DNA from: Pilatotrama ljubarskyi
Taxonomy: Eukaryota; Basidiomycota; Agaricomycetes; Polyporales; Polyporaceae
Assembly (NCBI GenBank): GCA_022385805.1
Contig: MU277724.1
Location: 125,457-189,456 of the forward strand
DNA length: 64,000 nt
Direction: 5' to 3'
Shown: positions 24,954 to 36,540 of the stretch, piece after piece
Layout of the letters: each line of letters starts with the position of its first letter
Position numbering within the stretch: position 1 is the first letter of the stretch
Translations under genes and position numbers: made by a program
The notes under the pieces: model-generated
Told to the model about the DNA's origin: nothing
The model's input: the letters and a program-made list of their open reading frames with translations, nothing else
The model's database searches: none

Positions 24954-25630
24954 GGCAGCCCAATGTAGCCTATGTACGTAGCACCGTCTAGCAATCGGCG
25001 TATCCTGGTGGATGTTGTCGTGCACTCTTCACTAGTTTTCTCTCCGGGTTCCTCTGTTCGCATGTATGTATCTGTATGACGGCATGCCTTGCACGTTGAC
25101 CGCGGGGGCATCGTCTCGACAGGTTTTGTATGATTGTAGACCAATGTGTCCCCGTGTTACTCTGGTGCATCTGACGGTTATGCTGAGTGCGACCGCCCAG
25201 CAGTGGCCATGGACTCGGAAGAGCCCAACACGTCTTTCCTTGCGGCGTTATGTGGTGCAGCAGAGGTCACGGTGTTCAGCCAGATTCCGTGACATGTACA
25301 TCGTCTGAGTTCGGCATTCCTCCCAACAAACACGGAGGGTTCTACTCGGTAGATACTTAGTATGTAGTAGAGTAGCCTCCACTGGCAACGGCGGGCCCAA
25401 ACGCACTCCGTGAAGATCGGAGTCGTGCGCAACCTCGCAGCACGTGACTGAAACGCGAGAACCGAGGCGCGGGTCGAGTCGCGATGCGGCTAAAGTGAGT
25501 GCGGTACTACTGCAAGTCCACGGCTTGTCTACATCCACATCCACATCCACCTCGGTCGAGCCTGCTCGACTTCTCGCCCACTCCTGGCTTGAGCACCTTC
25601 TTGTCGCTCGCTCTTGAGTCTGGTGGGAAG
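24954..25630. other. Intergenic region
   Basis: About 0.68 kb between the peroxidase stop and the PIF1 helicase start. A TCCACA run near 25530-25550 is a short simple repeat. No gene seen. Confidence 0.5.
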
Positions 25631-27950
25631 ATGGCACGAAGCACCGTCCTCGCCACGAAGACTACAAATTCCAAGAAGCGGAAATCAACCGGTGGGATCG
25701 ACGGCCAAGGGTCATCGGACTCTGCGAGCAACAAGAGGCGCAGAACCCTCGACACGTTCTTTTCTCCTCAGGTCACTATTCGCACGAATAGAGGAGACGG
25801 CGGGGACGCGCAATGCGAGCATGTGTCTCTCAATGCTGAGCAGATCCGAGTCCTGCAGATGGTAGTCCAGGAGGAGAAGAACGTATTCTTCACTGGAGCA
25901 GCGGGTGAGTCTATCCTCCTCCATCGATTAGTCGCTTCCCATACCTGTATGAGAGCCTGACTCTCCGCGGAGTGGTCGAGTTGGACTCACCAGGTCCAAC
26001 TCGGTGAACTCCTCCTGTCTGGTAGTCCGCGACACCACCAGTCGGAGGAAGTCCTCGAACCATATCGCCTGTGAACGCGCGAGGCACCTATCATCGATTG
26101 ACAAATATCCCTTCCCAGGCACAGGGAAATCTCTCCTGCTACGTGCCATCATTTCGGCACTCCGCAGAAAGTATGCCAAGAACCCTGAGGTGGTTTCCGT
26201 TACCGCAAGCACTGGTATGGCCGCCTCAAACATTGGCGGTGGGTGAGATCGCATGGTGGACGACGAGACGCCTGACAGGCCACACAGGGATGACAATTCA
26301 TTCTTGGGGCGCGGTCACTCCTGGGATGCATAACGTTGACAGACAGATTAGCTGCATCAAGACGTGCAAGCCCGCATTCAAGCGGTGGAAAGAGACGAAA
26401 GTGTTGATCATTGACGAAGGTGCGTAGAGTCGGTCGCCGAACCATACGCCGCCTCCAATCTCGCAGCGTTAGTCTCCATGGTCGACGGACACTTGTTCGA
26501 AACGCTTGAGAAGCTGGCGAACCAGCTGCGTCGGAAGACGGACAAGCCTTTTGGCGGGATACAGGTAGATTTGCCCGCAACGACGCATGCGAATTCTGGC
26601 TGACATTATACAAGATTGTCGTCACCGGTGATTTCTTCCAACTACCGCCTGTGACCAAGGCTGGAGAGGAGCCGTTTTTCGCGTTCGAGAGCGAAGCGTG
26701 GAAGCGATGTATCGACCACACCGTCACTCTCACTCAAGTCTACCGCCAGAAGGAAACCCGTACGTACCCTGCCGGCACCCCCAGACCCCTTCAGTACTGA
26801 CTATCTCGGTTCCAGAGTTTGTGGAACTGCTCAATGAGCTGCGGAAAGGGACGATATCATCGTCGGCACAGCAGACATTCACATCGCTCTCGCGCCCTCT
26901 CCCACCGTTACCCTCCGGTATCCTCCCGACCGAGCTCTACCCCCTACGCGCGCAAGTGGAACGCGCGAACAGCACCCGCTTGGCCGCCCTACCTGGCGCC
27001 CTGCGCACTTTCACTGCCCGAGACACAGGCACTCACCAGAAAGTGCTTGAGCAGATGGTCGTCCCCGCACAGCTCGTGCTCAAGGCGAACGCGCAAGTCA
27101 TGCTCGTCAAGAACGTCGATGAGAAGCTCGTGAACGGGAGCGTCGGGCGTGTGCTCGGGTTCTTTACGACCGCGAGCTGCCTGGCGAGCGTCGCGCCCTC
27201 TGTACCCCCGGAATCGGACGGTACGAAGCCCAAGTCCGCATCAGGCTCGCAAGACGCGTCGTCGAAGGCCGGTGGGGCGGTGCGCAATGTCCAGGTAGGC
27301 CCGGACGGCCGCACTCCCATATGCTTCTACAGGTCGGCGGCGGAGAACAAGGAGAACGCGGACGGCGCGAAGCCAGTGTCCGCAGCGAAGGGCAAGGCGA
27401 AGGACGATGAGCGGTACCCGCTGGTCGAGTTCCGCACTTCGCAGGGCACGGAGATCGTCCTCGTCGTCCGGGACGAGTTCCGCGTGGAGGACAATGAGGG
27501 CAAGCTGCTCGCGCGCCGCGTACAGGTGCGTTACGATCCGATGGTGGTGCTGCAATGGCGCTTAGGTAGTTGGCTGCAGGTGCCGCTGGTGCTGGCTTGG
27601 GCGATGTCGATACACAAGAGCCAGGGCCAGACGATTCAGCACGTCAAGGTAGACTTGCGCAGCGTGTTCGAGAAAGGTGGGGCATCTGTAGGCCATCTCT
27701 TCGTGGTACAGGACGCGCACTGACGCGTCCCAACTTCAGGCCAGAGCTATGTAGCGTTGTCGCGGGCGGCATCTCTAGAAGGGCTGCAAGTACTGGGGTT
27801 CGATCCGAAGAAGGTACGTGCCGCGTTTTGTAGCCCTCCCGAGCATTGGGTTCCAATGGGAGCTCTTACATTCTGCAGGTCAAGGCACATCCCAAGGTTA
27901 TTGGGTGGAGTTCGACATTAGAGACGCACGCAGGTCCGGACGCTTCATGA
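25631..27950 (+). CDS. pif1: PIF1-family 5'-3' DNA helicase
   Basis: Eight exons (25631-25904, 26119-26238, 26288-26419, 26473-26564, 26615-26759, 26816-27676, 27740-27813, 27879-27950) give 589 residues. The N-terminus has a basic KKRK/KRRR stretch, likely nuclear targeting, and TLDTFF, resembling a PCNA-interacting box without its first Gln. Helicase motifs in order: Walker A GAAGTGKS (Lys95), [21 protein letters not shown], Walker B IIDEVSM (Asp174-Glu175), [16 protein letters not shown], then [11 protein letters not shown] and YVALSRA near the C-terminus. This is the full SF1B set. PIF1 enzymes resolve G-quadruplexes and act at telomeres, mitochondrial DNA and replication forks. Intron 1 (214 nt) is longer than the others and holds a perfect hairpin. 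The last exon is weakly supported. Confidence 0.92.
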
Positions 27951-28370
27951 TGGACGCTTATCCGTGGCGACACGAAGACTGCGATACGAACGCTTTCGGT
28001 TAGTCAATAACGTACAATTAATCCTGTAGCCTAGAGCAATCTATTGCATCAGCAAGGTTAGGGCTGACATCGCCACCGCACAAGTGGTTCCTTCAGCGAT
28101 ATCTGCATCGACTAAGCTCCCTCTCTGGACCCGACGTCCAAGGTACCCGAAATTATACAGTATGTACAGAGAATCTATTTCTGCATCGTTCATCAACGTA
28201 TGCTCTGACAACAGTTGAGCATCACGCCTCTAAGAGGCACCATTGCGACGAATGCGAGAGCGTCGGCATGGCCAAACCGACGCACAATGGTCACTGTCAA
28301 GATATGCGGTGATGGTCCAAGTCCAAGACTAGTGAGAAAGCGATATGAGGCGGATGGCTTGCTACGCCGC
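27951..28370. other. Intergenic region between convergent genes
   Basis: 420 bp between the ends of the helicase (+) and the first TPR-DUF4470 gene (-). No gene or strong signal was seen. Confidence 0.5.
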
Positions 28371-31300
28371 CTATTCCTCCTCGTCAACGAGCGTCCAGTC
28401 AGTAGCTGGTGCCGGGCGTATAACTGCGGGAGGAGGACATCAGTCCCATTTCATGGTGCACGAGGGCAGGTGACCCACATTGCTGGCCCGTATCCTGACG
28501 GTAGGCTACCATACTCCACTTCTCTCTCTTCAGGCGCTCAACGCGCTGCTTGCTCAGTCTGAAGCGGATGCGCCTGTCGTACTGCACAAGCTCCTGCGCG
28601 GTCAGAACGAAGAACGTCCCGGGCGCAGGAGATGATCTGCCCTCGAAGATGGCGCGCATACTGCTGATTAGTGTGTGCGGCGAGGTCTCCGCGGGCCTAT
28701 AGAACAGCAGGCGCGTCACGGGCTCGTATGGTGACCCGTACCCCATGAACGGGCTATACGTTGCCGTGAAGGGGATCGTGGCTGTGACCTTCGCCTCCCA
28801 CACCCGGATGTCTTCCCTGTCGCGCGTGAAGTCGGCGGGCAGTAAGCTGGCGATGGGGAACGGGATCCCATCGTATGCAGTAGCGATGATGTTCTCGAAC
28901 TCGACGAGCCATGCGTCCGTACGTACGCGCCGCGAGGGAACACGGCGCCGCATGTCCTCCAGAGGTATCGGCCAGAGCCCATCGTAGGGCGCGATGTCGG
29001 ACACCATGCTCCCGCTGAGCACGCGTCCGAGGAAGTCGGACAGCCAGTGCGGGGGAAAGCCGACGCGGTGCAGGTGCATGAGAAGCCCGAAGAACGCCAC
29101 GAGGTTGTTCGGGAGGCGCACGGTCTCTGGGGGCATCCTCGTGCGGCCGGGTATGAGGGTGTTGAAGAGAACGCGCATGAGCCATGTCGTGAGCTCGTCT
29201 CGGGTAGCGAGCTCGGTACGCGGCCGAGGCAGAGCGAGGGGCCCGAGGACGAGGACATCCATGACTGCTTTCGAGTGGATCACGCGGCAGCCGAGGAATC
29301 GCGGCATATCCTTGGACAGTAGATGCGAGTAACTGCGGGTGCCTGTCAGTACGATGCAGTGCTGAAGAGGGAGCCGCATACGTGTAGAAGTAATGGTCAT
29401 CGTTGGACCACGAGCCTGTGTTCAGTAAGCAGTTGCAGGCGGCGCCTGCCTGTGAATCGTCCTGCAGGTTCGGTACGACATAGATGGCGACATTCATTGG
29501 ACCGTGCGTATAGTCTCTGCAGAGACGCAGCGAGCTTACTAAAGGTGAGAGTGCAAACATCAGAGCCACTCACGGAACATTGCTGAGCCACATCCTCAAG
29601 TACTTCCTCGGGAAATTCGCAGGACGGGTGACATCGCCCTTGAAACGCATCTTCGCCAACTCCTCAGAAAGGCCACCGCAGATCAGCTCGACCGTGATGT
29701 GACCGGAAAGCCCACGCAGAGCGGCGGAAATGTTCTCGAAGAACTCGTTGAAGACATCCCAAGTTAGGGTGCCGGCGTCGTTCTTGACGGGTCCCTTCGA
29801 CGCTGGCTTGTTCGTTTTATTGAACTCCTCCACAAAGCCGACTGTTTCAAACGGATCACCGGTCATCGTCTTGTAGCCGTCGCCGTCGGGGTGATACTTG
29901 GGGTTGTTATAGTTTGAGTCCTTGGTGGCAAAGAGTGAGGACATGCAGCAGAAGGATGTCTCTCTTCACGCACCATGAGGGTGATGTTGGTTTTCCACTC
30001 GTTCTCGACCTGACTTCGCAGCTAAGCAAGGGCGGATCAGTGACACCGACGACTGCAACCACTGCGTAGTACAGTACCTTAGCAGCGGCATTCCGACTGA
30101 TGTCGTCACCTTTGCTGAGCTTTGACCAAGCTTCCTGGAAGCCGGGATGGCGCCTTCGCAGCTCGGTAGGTGGGAGGAACGTCTTCGTGACTTTGTACCA
30201 CTCCTGCTCGTCCATCCTCACTCTCCCCGTGACAGACGTCTCGTGCATCATGTTCACGAGATCGTCCATGTTCGCGTCGAGGAACGCGCGCGCCTCGCGC
30301 GTGGTGATGCCGGAAGGCATGAACGGTAGCTGTCGGACCTGGTCGTCGGTGAGCCCCCGGAACATCCGCTCGATCGAGCTGCGCTGCTCCTTGAAGCGGT
30401 CCCGCAGCTCGCGCTGGATCTCGCTCTCGCCGCTGGCCCCCTCCGCAAAGGCCATCGCCTGCGAGCTCCAACTGTTGTCGGGGTTGAAGTGCGCATTGTG
30501 CGCAAGCATCCTGCGCGTCGACTTCTGCACGGTGCGCCAGAAGGCGAGCGCTGGTATAACTGCCGGGATCGTGTCCGCGTCGACATGCAGCCAAGGGGGA
30601 AGAGTTGGGGGAGACTGGGACAACCGCTCGCCGATGTCCTGGATGACAGCCATGAGGCTGCGCGGAACATAGCGTCAGACACTGTACGTCAGAACGGCTC
30701 GACTACTTACCGCTCGTAACAATAGTCCGGCATAATGGCGGCACAGAACGAGTACAATAGAGTTGCCTTGATCTCCGCGCGCGTGGTGGAGTCGGTGGTC
30801 TCGCTCAGCTGGTGAAGGAGCATGAGCATGCAGAGGTCGCGAGCGATGGCGCTCGGATGGATGTCGAGGAGAGTAAGATGCGTGTGGAACGCAGACTGTT
30901 CCGCCGCGGGAAGCTTCTTATATGCTTGATACAGTCCTTGAATTGTTCCGAGTGCGTGTCGACCTGGACGAAAGACACGCAGTGAGATCCTGTGTGCTCT
31001 AAGGCATGTTTCAAGAGATTACAGTACCATCTCCGACTCCTCCGAAAAGGAAGGAAACCTCAGATAGCTTCTCAGTGGGCATCTTGTCAATGCGCAATGG
31101 GTCGCCGCCTTCGCTTGAGCCCCACCCCGCAGTGAGGTCAATGATAGGGTCGTGGCCAATCTGGAGCAGCCGATGTGAGCAGTACTGTGGTTAGCTAAAG
31201 CATTGTCCACGTACTGTATAGAACTCTCTCGCGTCGTCGCTGTATTCAAGCACTGAGCTTAGCACCTAACCAACGTACGGGCGTGACTCACAGAGGCTTC

Positions 31301-31939
31301 ATGAAGAGCGGGAGCCTCGACAGGCTGCTCAGAGCGGCGTCGCATTTGCGTGCACGATGTTCTGGGTCAACGTTCATCGCCTGCCAATCCTTCCAGGCCT
31401 TAGCAAGCTCTCCATCTGGGGAGGAGCTCAAAGCATGGTCTTGCAGCTCTTGGATGGTGGCCTCGTACTCCTTGAACGCCTCCCTCGAGCTGGGTTGGGA
31501 TTGCACAAGGAGACAGAGCGCCTTCGCGAGCCGGGACGACAGTCTCGAGGAGAGGTCGGGCTTCGCGTCTGGCTGCTCCTTGAGGAGTTTCCAGGCGCGC
31601 GACACGGCAGCCACACAATCACGGTAGTCTCCGGCCTCGTACAAGGCTGCACTGAGGTTCGAGGGGTAGACGGGGTCATTCGGATCAAACCTCTCAGCCT
31701 GGCGAACAAGGAGTGTACGGGGTCAGTCGGATTCTACGACGAGTCTAGTTATCTATTCGGCCTATTCTCACCTTTGCGTACAGTTCTGCGGCTCTGCGAT
31801 GTCCAGGAATGAGATCAGCTCCCCGCGTTTTTCCTATTCAAGTGTTCCAAGACATCCCGTACCTAGCAAATTCTCCACCTTTGAACAGGTCGTTGCCCTG
31901 TTCCTTGAACTTGGCCGCTGCTGAGTTTTTGGTCCACAT
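28371..31939 (-). CDS. TPR-DUF4470 family protein, copy 1
   Basis: A minus-strand gene of about eleven exons and roughly 990 residues by hand splice. First exon 31863-31939; last exons end at 28479 and run 28423-28371. Residues 1-60 or so form a TPR-like helical repeat (KFKEQGNDLFKGGEF to NLSAALYEAGDY). A DUF4470 region follows (EVSFLFGGVGDG, then LTLLDIHPSAIARDL). After that come conserved blocks HGPMN-VVPNLQDD, LGCRVIHSKAV, VLGPLALP and DPWLVEFEN-like segments shared with copies 2 and 3. The chain ends DWTLVDEEE after a short last exon. DUF4470 is known from dynein-assembly proteins and from large Agaricomycete families with no known role. No metal site, membrane span or signal peptide was seen. 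Internal exon ends between 31260 and 29400 were only partly checked. Confidence 0.8.
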
Positions 31940-32546
31940 GGTGGCGGTACAAATGCCGAAGAGAGGCTCAAAGGCACGAGGTATGTTTGTTGCTTTCAGT
32001 GTGGTGGATACCCGACGCGGTCACAAGCTCAAAAGTCGTAATCGACGCGAGTCGTCACGCGACGCGTCTGAGACGCGTCAATAATTTCAGCGGCAAATTT
32101 CGGTGGACCTGGCCGGTGTAAGCCATCGCTGCATGCCTCTGTGGGCTCAACATTGCCAACGTTCACAGTCAAATCAGTGTACATGTGATGATCTCTTGCA
32201 CTGCGTTCAATGCCTCTAAAAGGGCCATACAAGGGAACGAATGACTGGAGTCGAGCGACGACGCTGCTATAGCTACAAGAGAACTGCCAGTGACAGGCAT
32301 ACTATACACCACTTTCGGCGAAGGTTGAACGATTGAGTCGACGTTGCTATAAGCATGAATATGGCCCGGGGGGGAGGATGCCCATCTCTTCGTTCGCGCG
32401 AGAGGAGAGAGCCGTATCTTCGGTTGAGAGCCACAACGTGTCTCGATCTGAGAGTCGGAGAGGAGCCTGCATGGTCGGAAGAAACACAAACCGGCCGTTC
32501 AACACCTGACGCGAATGGCCATGAAGACGCTCGCTGAGGAACATTA
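31940..32546. other. Spacer between the tandem TPR-DUF4470 genes
   Basis: About 0.6 kb: the promoter of copy 1 and the 3' flank of copy 2. It contains the paired ACGCGT boxes at 32062-32078. No other gene was seen. Confidence 0.5.
32062..32078 (-). promoter_or_regulatory. Paired ACGCGT boxes upstream of copy 1
   Basis: ACGCGT occurs at 32062-32067 and 32073-32078, 123-134 bp upstream of the copy 1 ATG. GACGCGTC TGA GACGCGTC here is also a perfect palindromic pair. ACGCGT is the MCB element bound by the MBF cell-cycle factor in yeasts; that this works the same here is inference. Confidence 0.45.
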
Positions 32547-35500
32547 TCACTGAACGGGCGTTCCCTCGACGACTTCCAGCCAGCCGGAAATGTGCGTCGG
32601 ACGGGTAGCTGAACGTGCAAAGTCGTGAGTACCGCCGCAGGTATGTAACGCCTGGTGCAGACCTGGAGAGAAGACTACCACTCACCTAGCTCGCCGGTAT
32701 CCTGGCGATACGCGATCATACTCCACTTCTCGCCCTTCATCCTCTCCACCCTCCGCCTGCTGAGCCTGAAGCGGATGCGCCTGTCGTACTGCACCAGCTC
32801 CTGAGCGGTCAGGAAGAAGAACGTTCCGGGAGGGGGAGTCGGCTTCCCCTCGAAGACGGCGCGCATCCCGTGAATAAGAGCCCTCGGTGCTACCTCCGCG
32901 GGCTTGTAGAAGAGGAGGCGCGTGATGGGCTCGTAAGGCGAGCCGGGCCCCATCCACGGGCCGCGGCCGGTCTTGAAGGGGATCGCGGCCGACACCTTGG
33001 CTTCCCAAACCTGGATGTCTTGCGGATCGCGGGAGAAATCCGCCGGGAGAAAGTTACCGACGGGGAAGGGGATAGCATAATATGCGGTGGCGACGATGTC
33101 CTCAAACTCGACGAGCCATGGATCTGTGCGCACGCGCCGCGAGGCAACTCGGCGGCGCATGTCGTCCAAGGGAATTGGCAGGGTACCATCATAAGGTGCG
33201 ATGTCGGACACCATACTCCCGCTAAGCACGCGGCCGAGGAACTCGGACAACCAATGCGAGGGAAAGCCCACGCGGTGAAGGTGCATGAGCAGCCCGAAGA
33301 GCGCGACGAGGTTGTGCGGCAGGCGCACGTCCTCCGGCAGTCCCCTTGATCGGCCAGGGATGAATATGTTGAAGAGGACGCGGGTGAGCCATGCGGTCAG
33401 CTCGTCGCGAGTAGCTAGCTCTGAGAGCGAACGGGGGAGTGGGAGGGGCCCGAGGACTACTCCGTCGAACACGGCCTGCGAGCGGATAACTCGGCAACCG
33501 AGGTATCTAGGGACGTCCTGCGCGAGGAGTTGATAGTAGCTGCGGAAGTCGTCAGTGGAACAGCCTGGAGCGAGGGTACACGGCATACGTATAAAAGTAC
33601 TGGTCATCGCTGCCCTACGCGGGGGTGTTCAGCAAACAGTTGCAAGCTGCGCTGGCCTTCGGATCATCTTGGAGGTTCGGAACGACAAAGATGGCCATGT
33701 TCATGGGACCATGAGTATAATCGCTGGACATACGCAGTGAGAGAAGGCATAAACATGATTGGGAGTGGGGTTACTCACGGGACGTTACTAAGCCACATCC
33801 TCGTGTATTTCCGCGGGAATGCGGGAGGACGAGTGACGTCGCCCTCAAAGCACATCTTGGCCAATTCTTCCGAGAGCCCGCCCGCGATGAGCTCGACGGT
33901 GAGTTTTCCTTCGAGTCCATGCAGCGCGGCAGAAACCGCATCTGAGAACGTTTCAAACGCATCCCACGCTAAGGTGTAGAGGTCATTCTTAATAATACTT
34001 TGGGCGTCCGCTTTGTTCTTCTCGTTGAAGTCGTCCAAAGAGTAGATGGGTTCGAAGGGATCACCGCTAAGCGTCTTGTAACCATCACCATTGGGAGCAT
34101 ATCTGGGGTCGTTGTCGTTTGTATCCTGAGGTGGACCCAGCCATGGTAGCGTCGGAAGCATGCAGGCAGTAGAAGCACGTACGAAGAGGGTGATGTTCGC
34201 CTTCCAGTCCTTCTCTACGTGAGTACGAACCTAAGGCACTATTGAGAGTCAAGTCGTGTAAGCTACGAGCAACTACCCACCGTCTTGGCTACATCAGGCT
34301 GGATGTCGTCGCCTTTCTGCAAGGCCGAAAACGCGACCTCGAAACCGGGATGACGATCGCGGAGCTCCCGTGGCGGGAGGAACACCATAGTGCGCTTGAA
34401 CCACTCCTGCTCGTATGTGCTGACTCTCCCCGTCGTCGTCAGCTGCTGCATCTTGCTCACGAGGTCCTCCATGTGCGCCTCGACGTAGGCTCGCGCCTCG
34501 GGGACAGACATACCCTGGGGCAGCCACGGCAGCTGCACGAGCTTATCTCCAGGGAGGTCGCGGAACATCGCCTCGAACATCTGACGCTGCTGCAGGAAGC
34601 CGTCCCGCAGCTCGCGCTGCATATCGCCGTTCTCGCTAGCCTGCTGCAGTGCCGCGCCTCGCTGGCGCCAGTGGTCCACCGGGGACGTGTACTCCTGGAC
34701 TGCGAGCATCTTGCGGGTGGACTTCTGCGTGTTGAGCCAATAGGTGAGCGCGCGCAAGACGGCCGGGACCGTCTCCGCGTCGACATGCAGCCACGAGGGA
34801 AGTCTTGGATGAGACTGGGAAAGTCGCTCGCTCAAGTCTTTGATGGCAAAGATAAGCCTGGACAGCATTGCACATCAGCGGCGGGTCCTCGACTCGGAGG
34901 AGTCAGCTGCGCACCGGTCATAGCAATAACTGGGCATCGCCGCAGCGCAGAAGGTGTACATGAAAGTCGCTTTTATCTCCGCACGCCAAGTGGAGTCTGT
35001 CGCATGGCTCAGTTCGTGGAGGAGCATGAGCATGCAGAGGTCACGAGCGCTTGCGGTGGGGTGGATGTCGAGGAGGGTGAGGTGGGCAAGGAAGGCGGAC
35101 TGCTGTGTTGCAGAAAGCCTCGTATATGCGCCGTGCAAGCCCTGTATGGTACCAAGTGCATGTCGTCCTGGATATATGCGGTCGATTCATAGCCGAATTG
35201 GTTACGGAATCATGCTCACCGTCTCCGACCCCTGCAAACAGGAAACAGAGTTCGGAAAGCTTCCCATTCTGTAGCTTATTAACCTCCAGTGGCTCTCCGC
35301 TGTGGTTCATGTCCCACTCGACCGTCAGGTCAACGACCTCGTCATGGCCGATCTACGGTGATGGTCATGAACGCAACCCTCGCCGGGCATGCCGCGCTCT
35401 GCGTACTGTGTAGTACTCCAGGGCATCGTCACTGCGTGCAAGTGAGTAGGCTGGAAGACTCTTAACGGACAAACTCACAGATGCTTGATGAACAGGGGCA

Positions 35501-36098
35501 GTCTTGACATCTTGTTAAGGCAGAGGTCGCGTCCATGAGCGCCGACATCCGACTCGACGTCGGTCACGTCCCAGTCCGACAAGTCTTCGTTCGAGGCACA
35601 GCTCAACGAATACTCTCGTATGGCTCTGATGTCATCTTTACGGGCTTTGAGACAGTCCCTCGAGCCGGGCTGCGACTGGACGAAGAAACAGAGCGCCTTC
35701 GCGAGTCTGGCAGACTGCCTCAGGACTAGATCGCGCCTTGCATCTCGCTTGTCGCGCAAGATGTTCCACGCGCGTAGCACGGCTGACGCGCAGCCAGCGT
35801 AGTCTCCGCTCTCATACAAGGCCGCACTTAGATTCGAGGGGTAGACAGGATCATCCGGCTCGAGCTGCTCAGCCTGTATTCGATGTAATAGGGGAAGGGG
35901 TCAGAAGGAGATCTCGGTACGTACGGGACTAATCATACCTTCGCATAGAATTCGGCGGCTCTTAATAGCATCAATGGTACCTGCTGAACCTGCCCAATAA
36001 TGGAGCACATATACGCACTTGTCAAGTTGCCCGGCCTTGAATGAAGCATTTCCAAGCTGCTTGAAGTCTTGAGCGGCAACTGTGTTCTGAGGCGACAT
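32547..36098 (-). CDS. TPR-DUF4470 family protein, copy 2
   Basis: A minus-strand paralogue of the gene at 28371, about 990 residues. Checked 5' exons: 36019-36098, 35939-35960, 35479-35873, 35407-35431, 35220-35352. The last exon is 32547-32608 after a donor at 32685. It has a TPR-like start (DFKQLGNASFKAGQLDK), then NLSAALYESGDY, the DUF4470 block (LCFLFAGVGDGRHALGT, LTLLDIHPTASARDL), HGPMNMAIFVVPNLQDD, LGCRVIRSQAVFD and YRQDTGE. Intron positions and phases match copy 1 wherever compared, including the final phase-1 intron, so the pair is a tandem duplication. Function unknown. All reading frames are open, so it looks intact. Confidence 0.82.
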
Positions 36099-36266
36099 AT
36101 GTGGTCGGACTGGCTTTGCAGATGGAAGAGTATAAACAAGATGAGTATGTCTGGCTCAGTGGAAGTGCAGAGACAACGTGATGAGTATGTAAGACGTGTA
36201 TCTTATGGACAGAGACGAATTTACACTTGACCGTGACGGTTATGTAAGGCGATGAGCTCGAGCGGA

Positions 36267-36299
36267 ACGCGTCGCGACTTTCGCCCGATTCGGACGCGT
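36267..36299 (-). promoter_or_regulatory. Paired ACGCGT boxes upstream of copy 2
   Basis: ACGCGT occurs at 36267-36272 and 36294-36299, 169-196 bp upstream of the copy 2 ATG and 36 bp from the end of tRNA-Asn. Copy 1 has a similar pair, which suggests shared control of the paralogues. Confidence 0.45.
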
Positions 36300-36334
36300 C
36301 CACGGCGGAGTCTAGGCCCAATTGGGCAAAATAG

Positions 36335-36421
36335 CTGCCCCAGTGAGGCTCGAACTCACGACCTTCCGATTGCATCGGAGGGATAACAGTCGGACGCTGT
36401 AACCAACTCAGCCATGGGGCA
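36335..36421 (-). tRNA. tRNA-Asn (GTT) with 13-nt intron
   Basis: Cloverleaf on the minus strand: acceptor TGCCCCA/TGGGGCA, D-stem GCTG/CAGC, anticodon stem TCCGA/TCGGA, T-arm GTGAG TTCGAGC CTCAC, discriminator G. The anticodon GTT is at 36385-36387. The anticodon loop has 20 bases, so a 13-base intron (36371-36383) sits one base 3' of the anticodon. The body resembles yeast tRNA-Asn. It lies just upstream of TPR-DUF4470 copy 2 on the same strand. Confidence 0.92.
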
Positions 36422-36540
36422 GATGTTGGGCTGTTCTCACGTAAGATTATACTCTACATGTTTGTTAGGTCTGGACGGGCTTACGTGCCATCGCAGGAAG
36501 GATCCTCAACTTGGTTTCTTCCTCCCCGACCGCGCCCGAC

